The translations under genes and the position numbers were made by a program. Shown piece after piece: positions 44,308 through 52,938 of a DNA stretch of 64,000 nucleotides. The notes beneath the pieces were generated by a model, which saw nothing but the letters and a program-made list of their open reading frames with translations, did not search any database and was not told the DNA's origin. The DNA comes from Ruminococcaceae bacterium UBA2656. GTDB lineage: Bacteria; Bacillota; Clostridia; Oscillospirales; Acutalibacteraceae. The DNA lies in the NCBI GenBank assembly GCA_002359465.1, contig DENA01000016.1, forward strand, positions 79,647-143,646. The letters are read 5' to 3'. Positions within the stretch are counted from its first letter, which is position 1, and each line of letters starts with the position of its first letter.

Positions 44308-45423
44308 TTATTTACCGCTTGGCTGCTGCTGGGTGATGCAGTGAATGTTTCCGCCGCCAAGAACGACTTCGCGGGTCAGCACGCCGACAACCTTGCGGTC
44401 CGGGAACATCTCCTGAATCTGGCTCAGCGCAAGCGCATCGTTTTCGTCGCCGTACTGCGGGACTATGACGCCGCCGTTGACGATCAGAAAATTCATGTAG
44501 GAGCCGGGGCAAAGATCGCCCTCTTCTCTTGGCATCGTTCCTTCCACGACATCAACGCCTTTGGACTCCTCTAGCGTAATGCGCACCGGATGTTTCGGCA
44601 GGTCAAGCTTGCAGACCTTTAATTTTCTGCCCTTCGCGTCCACCGTGTTGGACAGCAGGTCATAGGCTTCATGAGCAATCCGGTAGAACGGGTCGTTTTT
44701 ATCCTCCGTCCAGATGCAGGCTACCACGCCCGGGCGAACGTAGCAAGCCACGTCGTCAATATGGCCGTTGGTCTCGTCGGGGTCAATGCCCTCTTTCACC
44801 CAGACAATCTTTTCCACATTCAGATACTCGCGCAGGTTTTCCTCAATCTGCTCCTTTGTCAGCTCCGGGTTTCTGCCGGGACTGAGCAGACAGGATTCCG
44901 TAACAATTAAAGTGCCTTCGCCGTCAACATGAATGGAGCCGCCCTCAAGGACAAAGTGATCCGGCTTATAGCGCGTCACTCTTTCTATTCCACAGACCTT
45001 TGAAGCGACAAGATCGTCCTGATCCCACGGGAAGTACAGGCCGTCGTACAGACCGCCCCAGGCGTTGAAGTCCCAGTCGACCGCCCTGACATCGCCCTTG
45101 CTGTTGACCACGAAGGTCGGGCCGCAGTCGCGGATCCATGAATCGTTGCTGGTCATTTCCACCACGCGGATGGCGTCACAGTCCGCGAGCATTGCCTTGG
45201 CGTTCTCATATCGATCCGGATTGACACACATGGTCACCGGCTCAAACTGTGCGATTGCTTTTGCCACATTGCTGAAAACCTGCTGTGCGGGCTTCCCGCC
45301 GTTGCGCCAGTTGTCCGTGCGTTCCGGCCACAGCATCCAGGTGCCCGTATGGTTTTCAAATTCGCCGGGCATTCTGTATCCATCTTTTTTCGGTGTGGAG
45401 TATTCCTGATGAATTGTTTTCAT
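44308..45423 (-). CDS. aguA: Agmatine deiminase
   Basis: Hydrolyses agmatine to N-carbamoylputrescine and ammonia. The 371 residues match the family. The N-terminus contains HTGTWMLWPERTDNWRNGG; the catalytic set includes NGHIDDVACYVRPG (His and Asp) and the C-terminal nucleophile in VLGGGNIHCITQQQ (Cys near position 362). AAAGGA lies about 10 nt before the ATG. It is flanked by two APC permeases and shares an operon with ptcA and carbamate kinase, which makes the function firm. Confidence 0.96.
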   Translation of the reverse strand: MKTIHQEYSTPKKDGYRMPGEFENHTGTWMLWPERTDNWRNGGKPAQQVFSNVAKAIAQFEPVTMCVNPDRYENAKAMLADCDAIRVVEMTSNDSWIRDCGPTFVVNSKGDVRAVDWDFNAWGGLYDGLYFPWDQDDLVASKVCGIERVTRYKPDHFVLEGGSIHVDGEGTLIVTESCLLSPGRNPELTKEQIEENLREYLNVEKIVWVKEGIDPDETNGHIDDVACYVRPGVVACIWTEDKNDPFYRIAHEAYDLLSNTVDAKGRKLKVCKLDLPKHPVRITLEESKGVDVVEGTMPREEGDLCPGSYMNFLIVNGGVIVPQYGDENDALALSQIQEMFPDRKVVGVLTREVVLGGGNIHCITQQQPSGK

Positions 45424-45452
45424 ATGATAAGATTCCTTTCAGATAATGATAA

Positions 45453-46829
45453 TTATTTTATATTCTGAGCCTGCTCAGCCGGCTTGGAAGACCTGCGGCA
45501 GATGATTTCGCCGATGATAATGGCGATCAGCGTGCCGACGGCAAGCGGGCCTTTGGCGGAAAGCTCATCCGCAGAAGTGTTCAGCGGTACACAGGACAGA
45601 ACGATGGAGATAATGAGCAGTACCAGAGGGGCAATGACCATCAGGCGAAGCTTGAAGGCTCCCCCGGAGACCTTAAACGGTCTCTCCCTGTCCGGGTCTA
45701 TCTTTCTGAGCTTCAGGAAAGCAGGGAACATGGGGATGTAAGACATCAAAAGGGTAATCACGTTCAGGGCGAAGAAGCTCCAGAACAGATCCTGGCTCGG
45801 CAGGAACGGCGCGACGACAACCAGAACGCTTGCTACAATGCCGTTCATAATTGCGGCGCCGGTGGGCATGCCGGTTTTCTCGCTTTCACGCGCGAAAATC
45901 TTCGGAAGGCTGCCGTTCTTCGCCGCGTAATCGGCAACGTAGTTGACACCGTAGGACCAGGATACCATGTTGCCGAACAGGGTAATCAGGAACAGGATGG
46001 CAACAACGGTAAGGAACGCCCCGCCGCCTTCACCGAGGAGCAGCTGGAAGCTGTCCATCAGGCCGCTGGAGGTGCTGATCTTATCTGCCGGAAGGGCGAC
46101 GCCGATGCCGAAGGAGGAGAAAATGTAAATGACCGCGATCGCGATTCCGCCCGCAATAATGGCCTGCGGAATCTGCTTTTTCGGGTTCTCCATGTCGGAC
46201 GCGAAGGAGGTAATCACTTCGAAGCCCATGAAGTTGAAAAGGATAACAGAAATATAGGAAAGGCTGTTCAGATCAAGCGAAGGAAGCATGGACTGTACCG
46301 TGTATTCGTTGGCCGCGCCGCGGGTTGCCGCAACATAGATACCCAGACCTCCCAGCGCAACGGCGATAAATACTTTAATGAATGCGGACAGGTTCAAAAC
46401 CCATTTGCTGTCACTGACACGCGAGAAGCTCAGCAGCACGACAATCCAGATAAACGCCAGTTCAATCAGAATACTGGGCAGAACGCCCATTTCCAAACTG
46501 GTGATAAAGTTGATCGTCGAAGGGAACATGACGGCGAGCGAAGCCATCCAGAGCGGGAAGTTCACCCAGTAATACCACGCGACCCTTGAGCCCCACTTAT
46601 CCCCGTAGGCTCGGCGCACCCAGTCGTAAAGACCGCCCTCGTCGTCGTAGGTGGTACCCAGTTCCGACGCGATCATGCCGTAGGGCAACAGGAACGCTAT
46701 GATGAGGAAAATCCACCAGAAGAACTGGGAATTTCCGATTGCCGCCGCGGGCGCGGCTGCCTCCGCAACAAACACAACGCAGATTACCGACAGGATAGCG
46801 TCAAACAGTTTAAACTTTTTCTTTGCCAT
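45453..46829 (-). CDS. aguD: Agmatine/putrescine antiporter (APC family)
   Basis: A 458-residue membrane permease with about twelve segments. Its position between ptcA and aguA equals that of aguD, the agmatine:putrescine exchanger of enterococci and lactococci. The sequence keeps the APC-type PYGMIASELGTTYDDEGGLYDWVRRAYG region. It is closely related to the second permease at 42797-44182. Antiport of substrate and product would make the pathway energetically cheap. The substrate is inferred from context. Confidence 0.87.
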   Translation of the reverse strand: MAKKKFKLFDAILSVICVVFVAEAAAPAAAIGNSQFFWWIFLIIAFLLPYGMIASELGTTYDDEGGLYDWVRRAYGDKWGSRVAWYYWVNFPLWMASLAVMFPSTINFITSLEMGVLPSILIELAFIWIVVLLSFSRVSDSKWVLNLSAFIKVFIAVALGGLGIYVAATRGAANEYTVQSMLPSLDLNSLSYISVILFNFMGFEVITSFASDMENPKKQIPQAIIAGGIAIAVIYIFSSFGIGVALPADKISTSSGLMDSFQLLLGEGGGAFLTVVAILFLITLFGNMVSWSYGVNYVADYAAKNGSLPKIFARESEKTGMPTGAAIMNGIVASVLVVVAPFLPSQDLFWSFFALNVITLLMSYIPMFPAFLKLRKIDPDRERPFKVSGGAFKLRLMVIAPLVLLIISIVLSCVPLNTSADELSAKGPLAVGTLIAIIIGEIICRRSSKPAEQAQNIK

Positions 46830-46908
46830 AAAAAATCACCCCTATGTTATTTTAATGTTCTACCAAAATATGTTCCTGGATCTTACGGCTCCTGCGGCCG
46901 CGTACCTC

Positions 46909-47925
46909 TTACAGAATTCTGTCCGCCAAAAACTCTTCCAGTTCGCTCTTCGCGGCGGCCGCTTTGTACTCGTTGACCGGCTGCGGATTCAGGAAATATA
47001 CGAGCAGCGCGCGCATGGCGGTCAATCTGTTTTCCGCCTCGTCAAATACAATGGAGATATCGGAGTCGATTACTTCGTCGGTTACTTCCTCGCCCCTTGT
47101 GGCGGGCAGGCAGTGCATGAATTTTGCGTGCGGGCTTGCCAGCGCCATCAGTTCTTTACTGACCTGATACTTCGGCATGAAAATCTTCAGTCTTTCCGCC
47201 TCGGAAAGCTCCGCTTCGTAGAGGCCGTACCAAACGTCCGTATAAACAAAATCCGCGTCTTTCAAAGCTTCTTTCGCATCCTCCGAAACAGCGAAGCTGC
47301 CGCCGGAAACCTTGCAGTTTGCTTTTGCGATGGCAATGTGGTTTTCTCTGAGTTGGAAGCCCTTCGGCCCAAACTGTACGAATTTCATGCCCAGCTTGGT
47401 GCATAGGAAGCAGAGGGATACGCACACCTGTGTTGCGTCGCCCACAAATACCACCTTGCAGTCCTCCAGCCTTTTGCCTTCCGGCAGATGCTCGAATATG
47501 GTGATGGCGTCGCCCATTTCCTGAGTCGGATGATTGTAGTCGGACATGCCGTTAATAACCGGGATAGTGGCGTTTTTGGCAAGGTCAACAATGGTTTTGT
47601 GCCGCGCGACTCTGGCCATTAAGATATCAACCAGTCTGGAAAGCACGCGCGCGGTGTCTTCAATCGTTTCATGACCGCCGAGCTGAATCTGGCCGGGAGC
47701 CAGATACTGCGCATGGCCGCCGAGCTGTTCCATCGCTGTCTCGAAAGAAACTCTTGTTCTGGTGGAAGACTGCTCAAAAATCATTCCCAATGTTTTGTTC
47801 TTCAGCAGCGGCGGATAATATCCGGCTTTCACACATTTTTTGAGCTTCAGCCCCAAATGGATAATGTCCATCAGTTCTTCTTTTGTAAAATCCGTGGTAT
47901 CGACAAAATTTTTAATTCTCGCCAT
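46909..47925 (-). CDS. ptcA: Putrescine carbamoyltransferase
   Basis: Phosphorolyses N-carbamoylputrescine to putrescine and carbamoyl phosphate. The ATG at 47925 follows GGAGG by 9 nt; a TTG six bases earlier is less likely. The 338 residues contain the carbamoyl-phosphate motif [18 protein letters not shown] and the [15 protein letters not shown] segment. The pattern [13 protein letters not shown] and the C-terminal helical tail distinguish putrescine from ornithine carbamoyltransferase and closely match the enterococcal enzyme. It is the first gene of the agmatine operon, divergent from the LuxR-type regulator. Confidence 0.94.
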   Translation of the reverse strand: MARIKNFVDTTDFTKEELMDIIHLGLKLKKCVKAGYYPPLLKNKTLGMIFEQSSTRTRVSFETAMEQLGGHAQYLAPGQIQLGGHETIEDTARVLSRLVDILMARVARHKTIVDLAKNATIPVINGMSDYNHPTQEMGDAITIFEHLPEGKRLEDCKVVFVGDATQVCVSLCFLCTKLGMKFVQFGPKGFQLRENHIAIAKANCKVSGGSFAVSEDAKEALKDADFVYTDVWYGLYEAELSEAERLKIFMPKYQVSKELMALASPHAKFMHCLPATRGEEVTDEVIDSDISIVFDEAENRLTAMRALLVYFLNPQPVNEYKAAAAKSELEEFLADRIL

Positions 47926-47991
47926 GGTCAAATTCCTCCAAATTATGTTTTACAATGCACAAAGAGAATCCTCTCTTTCGGCTGTGACTTT

Positions 47992-48088
47992 ATTATAAAG
48001 GCTTTCCCATTGAACTAACAATTACTCCGCGGTATAACACCCAAAAAATCACCCATTTTTATAGAATATCACCCATTCGGGTGATATT
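47992..48088 (-). promoter_or_regulatory. Control region of the agmatine operon with LuxR-type operator
   Basis: A -10 box TATAAT reads on the minus strand (47992-47997) with only a weak -35 (48015-48020), suggesting need for an activator. Upstream lies a perfect inverted repeat at 48065-48088: arms AATATCACCC and GGGTGATATT around ATTC. A further direct ATCACCCA half-site is at 48049-48056, with a partial ACACCCA at 48038-48044. The divergent LuxR-type regulator is the expected binder (inferred). Confidence 0.65.
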
Positions 48089-48192
48089 TCTCAAAAAACA
48101 GCAAAATATTATAAGGAAAAATATGCAGAATGGATGCATTTCATGATAAACCTGTACAGATTATACAGAAATCAGAACAGCCTTTATGGGAC

Positions 48193-48221
48193 TTGACATG
48201 ACTTTCCTATTAGAATATTAT
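48193..48221 (+). promoter_or_regulatory. Promoter of the LuxR-type regulator gene
   Basis: A perfect -35 TTGACA (48193-48198) is followed after 17 bp by TATTAT (48216-48221). The predicted leader of about 140 nt to the ATG at 48371 contains the hairpin at 48274-48312. Confidence 0.75.
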
Positions 48222-48273
48222 ATAAAGGGTTATTGTGTTTAAATTCATTTGTATTTCATTTAATTTTTGCGCT

Positions 48274-48312
48274 GTATTACTTTCCCTCGCCGCCGGCGGG
48301 GGAAAGTAATAC
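48274..48312 (+). other. Strong hairpin in the leader of the LuxR-type gene
   Basis: Positions 48274-48286 (GTATTACTTTCCC) and 48300-48312 (GGGAAAGTAATAC) are perfect 13-bp inverted repeats, and the loop itself is GC-rich. There is no T run, so it is not a simple terminator. It may be a protein-binding site or an mRNA control element. Confidence 0.6.
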
Positions 48313-48370
48313 GAATGAACGCCATCCAGTTCGGAACAATATATAATGCTTATGAAAGGAATGAACGGGA

Positions 48371-49138
48371 ATGACAGCCGAACTAACGCATGATGAATGG
48401 TGCCAGATCAACCGCATGATCGCCAATATCTACAGTTGTGACAACCTGGTTGCGCTGCGGGGGGATTTTCTGGAAAGAATCAGAAAGCTTGTTCCTTATC
48501 AGAAAGCATTTTTTGACCTTGGTGACAGCAAGGGGGACAATCACATTTTCTTTGACCCCATTGCGGTGGATATGTCGGACGCGAATCTGGACAGTTACTA
48601 CCACCACTTCGAATCACTGGATTATGCCGTGTGGGCGCTTTCTCAGAACGCCCCTATTGTGTACCGGGATACAGATCTGCTTCCGGATGAGCTGCGTGAA
48701 AAATCACTGTTCTGCAACGAGTGGCTCAAACCGATGGACGTCTTTTACTGCGGCGGCTCAAGTATTGTGGAAAACGGCACTCTGTTCGGTTCCGTTACGC
48801 TGATGAGAAACAAAAAATCCGGCGATTTTTCCGACCATGACCTGGAGGTGTGCAGTATTCTGAACGACCACCTCTGCAGGCGCTTCCGCCAGATCTTTCC
48901 GAACGGAATCAGCTATAAGGCTTCCACTTCGCCCCAGAGCGATATGATGACGAAATATCGTCTGACACAGCGGGAGTATGAAATCCTCCAACTGTTGAAC
49001 ATCGGCATGCACAACAGCGAAATCAGTGAAAAGCTGTTTATTTCGGACAATACGACAAAAAAACACGTCGCTCATATTTTTGAAAAACTGAACGTCTCCA
49101 ACCGGTCACAGCTGGTGAGGGTCGTTTGCGGAAAATAA
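48371..49138 (+). CDS. LuxR-family regulator, probable activator of agmatine use
   Basis: A 255-residue soluble regulator. Residues about 30-180 look like a GAF-type sensor (LRGDFLERIRKLVPYQKAFF, then FGSVTLMRNKKSGDFSDHDLEV). The C-terminal LuxR helix-turn-helix (about 195-255) begins LTQREYEILQLL and includes SEISEKLFISDNTTKKHV. It lacks the membrane segments reported for AguR of lactic acid bacteria, so it would be a soluble sensor for agmatine or a related signal. It is divergent from ptcA, with palindromic sites between. Target and ligand are inferred. Confidence 0.85.
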   Translation: MTAELTHDEWCQINRMIANIYSCDNLVALRGDFLERIRKLVPYQKAFFDLGDSKGDNHIFFDPIAVDMSDANLDSYYHHFESLDYAVWALSQNAPIVYRDTDLLPDELREKSLFCNEWLKPMDVFYCGGSSIVENGTLFGSVTLMRNKKSGDFSDHDLEVCSILNDHLCRRFRQIFPNGISYKASTSPQSDMMTKYRLTQREYEILQLLNIGMHNSEISEKLFISDNTTKKHVAHIFEKLNVSNRSQLVRVVCGK

Positions 49139-49140
49139 CA

Positions 49141-49179
49141 AAACCTCTGCTGCAGCGCTGAATTCTGCAGCAGAGGTTT
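49141..49179. terminator. Bidirectional terminator between the LuxR-type gene and pyrI
   Basis: Fifteen-bp perfect arms (AAACCTCTGCTGCAG at 49141-49155 and its complement at 49165-49179), with A and T runs on either side, lie between convergent genes. Confidence 0.9.
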
Positions 49180-49192
49180 TTTCACGGCCCGA

Positions 49193-49618
49193 TTATTTGT
49201 CCTGATATTCCTGCTCGCAATAGATGCACCGGTAATGGTGAGGATTGTCGTCGCAGCGCTGAAATACGTGGTCAATCTCTTCCTCCACGCTGGTAATGCA
49301 GCGCGGATTCTTACATTTAATCACGGTTTTAATGATCTTCGGAAGAACAAGCTGCTGCTTCTCTATGATTTTCCCGTTATCAATGATATTGATCGTAATA
49401 TTGTGGTCGATGAACCCCAGAATGTCCAAGTCGATGTCGATCCTGCCCTCGATTTTAATAATGTCTTTTTTGCCGAGTTTATTGCTTTTTGCATTTTTAA
49501 TGACGGCGACGCAGCAGTCCAGATCGGCAAGATGCAGCAAATCATAGATTTTCATGCTGCTGCCGGCACGAATGTGGTCAAGAACAATTCCTTTTTCCAA
49601 ACTGTCAATATTAAGCAT
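49193..49618 (-). CDS. pyrI: Aspartate carbamoyltransferase regulatory subunit
   Basis: The 141-residue nucleotide-binding, zinc-containing subunit that confers allosteric control on PyrB. The N-terminal allosteric domain begins [28 protein letters not shown]. The C-terminal zinc site is formed by CKNPRC and YRCIYC (four Cys). Its start overlaps the end of pyrB by 8 nt. PyrI in Firmicutes is typical of Clostridia and absent from Bacillus. Confidence 0.94.
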   Translation of the reverse strand: MLNIDSLEKGIVLDHIRAGSSMKIYDLLHLADLDCCVAVIKNAKSNKLGKKDIIKIEGRIDIDLDILGFIDHNITINIIDNGKIIEKQQLVLPKIIKTVIKCKNPRCITSVEEEIDHVFQRCDDNPHHYRCIYCEQEYQDK

Positions 49619-50531
49619 GCTCTACCTCCAAAAGCGTCATCATCAGCGCCATCCTTACATACACACCGTTCTGGACCTGGTCAAAATACGCCGCCCTGGG
49701 GTCGTCGTCCACTTCCAGCGCAATCTCATTCACCCGCGGCAGCGGATGCAGAATAGCCATGTCCGGTTTGGCATTCTGCATTTTCACCATGGTCAGAATA
49801 TAACTGTCCTTCAATCGGATATAGTCCTCCTCGTTAAAGAAACGCTCCCTCTGTACCCTTGTCATGTACAGGATATCAAGCTGGGAAATGACATCCTCAA
49901 TATTCTCCACTTCCTGATAAGGGATGCTTTTTGCCTTGAGGACATTGTCGATGATATAATCCGGCACCTTGAGCTCCTCGGGAGAAATCAGGATAAAGCG
50001 GATATCCTCATATCTCGAAAGAGCCTTAATTAAAGAATGAACCGTACGGCCAAATTTTAAATCGCCGCACAGTCCAATTGTTAAATGATTCAATCTGTGT
50101 TTTTTTGCCCGGATGGTCATTAAATCGGTCAGGGTCTGCGTGGGATGCTGATGCCCGCCGTCCCCCGCATTAATAACCGGTATTCCGGAATATTTGGAAG
50201 CTCTTAACGGGGCGCCCTCTTTGGGATGGCGCATCGCGCAGATGTCCGCGTAACAGGATACCGTGCGGATGGTATCCGCCACGCTTTCGCCTTTGGCGGC
50301 GGAACTGCTGCTTGCAGAAGAAAAGCCTAATACACTGCCGCCCATGTTAAGCATTGCGGATTCAAAGCTTAAACGGGTACGTGTACTAGGCTCATAAAAC
50401 AAAGTGGCTAATTTTTTTCCTGAACAGACCTGAGAATATTTTTTAGGGTTTTCTGCGATTCTGTCCGCCAAATCCAAAAGCCGGTCAATTTCCGGAACGG
50501 ATAGGTCAAGCGGGTCAATCAAGTGTCTCAT
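49611..50531 (-). CDS. pyrB: Aspartate carbamoyltransferase catalytic subunit
   Basis: The first committed step of pyrimidine synthesis: carbamoyl phosphate plus aspartate. The ATG at 50531 lies 6 nt after GGAGG; the upstream ATG at 50543 would precede that site. The 306 residues show [35 protein letters not shown] and HPLPRVNEI. It is coupled to pyrI. Its carbamoyl phosphate need could in principle meet that produced by the nearby agmatine pathway, but this is only a thought. Confidence 0.95.
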   Translation of the reverse strand: MRHLIDPLDLSVPEIDRLLDLADRIAENPKKYSQVCSGKKLATLFYEPSTRTRLSFESAMLNMGGSVLGFSSASSSSAAKGESVADTIRTVSCYADICAMRHPKEGAPLRASKYSGIPVINAGDGGHQHPTQTLTDLMTIRAKKHRLNHLTIGLCGDLKFGRTVHSLIKALSRYEDIRFILISPEELKVPDYIIDNVLKAKSIPYQEVENIEDVISQLDILYMTRVQRERFFNEEDYIRLKDSYILTMVKMQNAKPDMAILHPLPRVNEIALEVDDDPRAAYFDQVQNGVYVRMALMMTLLEVEHA

Positions 50532-50695
50532 AAATACCTCCATGCTTCCAATTCATCCGAATTTCCTAAAAGAAGCACACCTTGAAGCGGGTTCAAAGTG
50601 TGCCTGACAATCTACAAAGCGGATAAATTTTATTTGTTAGTATACACTACCGTTTGAGCCGTGTCTATAGGTACAAGTGATAAATATATTTCCTT

Positions 50696-50715
50696 ATACA
50701 ATATATATATTGTAT
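50696..50715. promoter_or_regulatory. 20-bp perfect AT palindrome upstream of pyrB
   Basis: A fully self-complementary 20-bp sequence (half-site ATACAATATA) lies about 165 bp upstream of the pyrB start, in the gap to the spore-protein-like gene. It could be an operator or simply an AT-rich cruciform. No PyrR attenuator was recognised in this leader. Confidence 0.35.
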
Positions 50716-50779
50716 CAATTATACGTATAGCGGCAGAAAGCTGGTCATAACTTAATGAAATGTAAAACAATGAACGAAA

Positions 50780-50847
50780 CAGAGCTACCCGGCATTTTCA
50801 CCGTTTTGCCTTACTGCGGCTGATGGCTGACATGCCGGGAAGCTCTG
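50780..50847. terminator. Long hairpin after the spore-protein-like gene
   Basis: CAGAGCT-CCCGGCAT (50780-50795) pairs with ATGCCGGG-AGCTCTG (50832-50847) with one internal mismatch on each arm. T-rich tracts follow on both strands. Confidence 0.7.
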
Positions 50848-50861
50848 TCTTTAAAATAGAA

Positions 50862-51101
50862 TTACTTTTTGTTCTGTCTCGATTGCTGATTCAGCTGTTT
50901 TGTTTCTTCTGTGCTGCTTGTTCCGGAACTGCCGGAGCCGGAAGATGAGCCTGTGCTGGCGCTTGCATATTTCGCATTCAGCTGTTTTGTTTCCTGAAGG
51001 CTCGGATCACTGGAGCTTGAAAAGCCGGACATATTGCCCTGTCTTGATTTTTCATTTGCCTTTTTCGCGTCCTGTAAATCTTTATCGCCGGTTGTATTCA
51101 T
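50862..51101 (-). CDS. Small Ser/Gln/Asn-rich protein, gamma-type SASP-like
   Basis: A 79-residue hydrophilic protein without hydrophobic segments. It contains two similar units, LQETKQLNAKY and EETKQLNQQS, and an N-terminal variant LQDAKKANEKS, linked by Ser/Gly-rich spacers. This repeat style and composition resemble gamma-type small acid-soluble spore proteins (SspE), which store amino acids in spores. AAAAGGAG precedes the ATG by about 9 nt. The gene is monocistronic. The assignment is by composition and repeats, so it remains tentative. Confidence 0.55.
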   Translation of the reverse strand: MNTTGDKDLQDAKKANEKSRQGNMSGFSSSSDPSLQETKQLNAKYASASTGSSSGSGSSGTSSTEETKQLNQQSRQNKK

Positions 51102-51201
51102 AATTTATATCTCCTTTTAAATTCTTAATGAAAGTTTTTACTTTCAAACGTATTTTGTCCATTATGTTACTGATTACAACTGGATATTTTTGGAAAAATA
51201 A

Positions 51202-51242
51202 AATCCCCTGCCTGTGAACTTCCATTTCACAAACAGAGGATT
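51202..51242 (-). terminator. Terminator of the surface-fibre operon
   Basis: AATCCCCTG (51202-51210) pairs with CAGAGGATT (51234-51242) with one mismatch, and TGTGAA pairs with TTCACA inside. A T-rich tract follows on the minus strand. It lies 12 bp after the last gene of the operon. Confidence 0.75.
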
Positions 51243-51254
51243 ATTCCGAACAAA

Positions 51255-52133
51255 TTATTTAGGCTGTACTGTGTGTTTCATTTTCACTCTGGTTATTGCA
51301 AAAACAACGAAGGCCGCAATTGCCAAAGCCAAAACAACCCAGATTACAGTTGCGTCCTGACCGGTTTTCGGAGGATTGGAGAGGGGAACATCCTCGTTGG
51401 GGATTCCCTCCGGAGCGGCGGAGGAAACGGTAGGCTCCGCCTGCGGGACTGATTCTGTTCCGATGCTTTCCAGAGGCGTTGGCTGAATTGTATTGCCGCC
51501 GCCACCGCCGCCATTATTATGCGGGAGCGAGTTAATCGGGTCAGCCAATTCAAACTGGAAAACCCACTTAATGTCCGCTTTTGCAAGCTGATATTGGTTA
51601 TCCATAGTTTCCGGTGCGGTAAGTGTGGCTGAAAGCATACCGGACGTAGAGTTCCCGTAAACATAGCCTAAACTTTGCTTTGTTACAATATCAGACGCAG
51701 TACCGGCAGCACTTCCTGCTTTACCGGATGCCGGGCCTTCATACAAAGTCAACGGCGCAGATTTATCATCCATTTTGAAGGTGATTTTCAGTTGAAGCGC
51801 GTCCAGCACATTCTGTGATGTTAAGTCGGTCGGCTCCGCATTAAAATAGACCCTCATATTTTGTCCGCTTTGGTTTTCAATGGTGATATTCTGCGGCTTG
51901 GTACTGCCGCCCGGCATTAAATTCTTAAAAGTGTCCAGATCATCCGCATTTTTAACTTCAACAGTCGTTGTTGTCGTACCGTTGCCGGTGTAGATTACCC
52001 TCGTACTCGTATCAGCAGACAGCGTTGATGAATCCGCGGCAAAAGCAGTCACTGAGCTGCAAGCCATCAGCACCGCAGCCGCTATTGAGATGAGTGCAAT
52101 CCGATTCAGCTTTATCATTTTATAATTTTTCAT
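51255..52133 (-). CDS. Secreted protein with PPKTG wall-anchor signal
   Basis: A 292-residue exported protein, last in the surface operon. The ATG at 52133 follows GAGAGGGA by 8 nt. It has an N-terminal signal peptide ending near SSVTAFA, a beta-rich middle and a Pro/Gly/Ser linker with a run of Gly. The C-terminal sorting signal consists of NPPKTGQD, a hydrophobic segment (VIWVVLALAIAAFVVFAI) and a basic tail (RVKMKH). PPKTG is a variant of LPXTG, so a sortase should attach it to the wall; no sortase gene lies in the window. It may anchor the TasA-like fibres encoded upstream (inference). Confidence 0.75.
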   Translation of the reverse strand: MKNYKMIKLNRIALISIAAAVLMACSSVTAFAADSSTLSADTSTRVIYTGNGTTTTTVEVKNADDLDTFKNLMPGGSTKPQNITIENQSGQNMRVYFNAEPTDLTSQNVLDALQLKITFKMDDKSAPLTLYEGPASGKAGSAAGTASDIVTKQSLGYVYGNSTSGMLSATLTAPETMDNQYQLAKADIKWVFQFELADPINSLPHNNGGGGGGNTIQPTPLESIGTESVPQAEPTVSSAAPEGIPNEDVPLSNPPKTGQDATVIWVVLALAIAAFVVFAITRVKMKHTVQPK

Positions 52134-52236
52134 TGCATCATTCCCTCTCAACATGGCAGCCAGTTTTTCCCGCTTTTCCACGTTGCACATAATTCAGGAT
52201 TAAAGCGATAAGATATCCTTAAAGGTGTATGACTGA

Positions 52237-52845
52237 TTATTTAGGTGACGATACCGGAACGGATGTGCCGTTTGAGTAATTCCACCCGTCAATCTTCCCC
52301 GCTGTTTCGTGCGGGGTGAAATGATCGGCTTGAATTGCTTCCGCTGTAACATTGATGTGGAATTTCTGATCTGCCAGATCATTGTCCCAGCCTTCCGGAA
52401 TTTTCACACTGCTGAAAAACACGGCGCTTTCGCTGCTTGCCAGTTTTTCCTGATAGTAGTAGTAGCCGTCGCTTGCCGGAACCCATTTTGCCGCGCTGCC
52501 GCTGTCGGTTGGGCTGCCGAAGACAATGCCGTCCAGCAACTGCATTTTTCTGGTCATCGTGATATCTTCATTTTCGCCGTCGAGTCCTGTAATGTCTATT
52601 TTGCAGCGGATATATGCGGTGTTGCTGCCTGTATTCTGCACGGTGGGGTCTTTTACGATGGTCTGGCCCGGCACTACAATGCCGGAGTCTTTATAATTCG
52701 GTTCGGTCAGTGAAATATTCACATTACCCATCGTGACTATATTGTCCACTTTACCCTGACTGGTGAAAAAGGCAAGCGTTGAACCAACGACAATCAGTGC
52801 TACCAGAGCCGCAGCCGTTACGATAACCGATACTTTTTTCTTCAT
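52237..52845 (-). CDS. TasA/CalY-like fibre protein with SipW-type signal (third copy)
   Basis: A 202-residue secreted protein. The signal peptide (MKKKVSVIVTAAALVALIVVG region) is followed by GSTLAFFTSQGKVDNIVTMGNV, the cleavage-region pattern of SipW-dependent substrates. The mature part is a beta-sandwich-like domain with VPGQTIVKDPTVQNTGSNTAYIRCKI, typical of TasA/camelysin proteins that assemble matrix fibres. The conserved PGQ..KDP..N.G..AYIR string is clear. GAGGGGG lies about 9 nt before the ATG. It follows an intercistronic hairpin at 52871-52906. Confidence 0.82.
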   Translation of the reverse strand: MKKKVSVIVTAAALVALIVVGSTLAFFTSQGKVDNIVTMGNVNISLTEPNYKDSGIVVPGQTIVKDPTVQNTGSNTAYIRCKIDITGLDGENEDITMTRKMQLLDGIVFGSPTDSGSAAKWVPASDGYYYYQEKLASSESAVFFSSVKIPEGWDNDLADQKFHINVTAEAIQADHFTPHETAGKIDGWNYSNGTSVPVSSPK

Positions 52846-52870
52846 GCATATTCCCCCTCTCTTTAGGGTT

Positions 52871-52906
52871 CTGTTATGTCGGCAGGGAATGCCGCCGGCA
52901 TAACAG
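52871..52906 (-). other. Intercistronic hairpin between two TasA-like genes
   Basis: Thirteen-bp arms (52871-52883 and 52894-52906) pair with one G-T wobble around a 10-nt loop. There is no T run after it on the minus strand. It may set the relative mRNA level of the preceding fibre gene, as is common for abundant subunits. Confidence 0.6.
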
Positions 52907-52938
52907 GAATTTTAAAATCTCAAATGAGGACTAAAGGA

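Noticed and set aside
46909-47925. Ornithine carbamoyltransferase (argF/arcB)
   Set aside because: The [11 protein letters not shown] pattern, the C-terminal helix and the agmatine deiminase neighbourhood identify putrescine carbamoyltransferase; no arginine deiminase gene is present.
51202-51242. CRISPR-like or repeat array near the surface locus
   Set aside because: The inverted repeats are single terminator-type hairpins; there is no set of regularly spaced direct repeats anywhere in the window.
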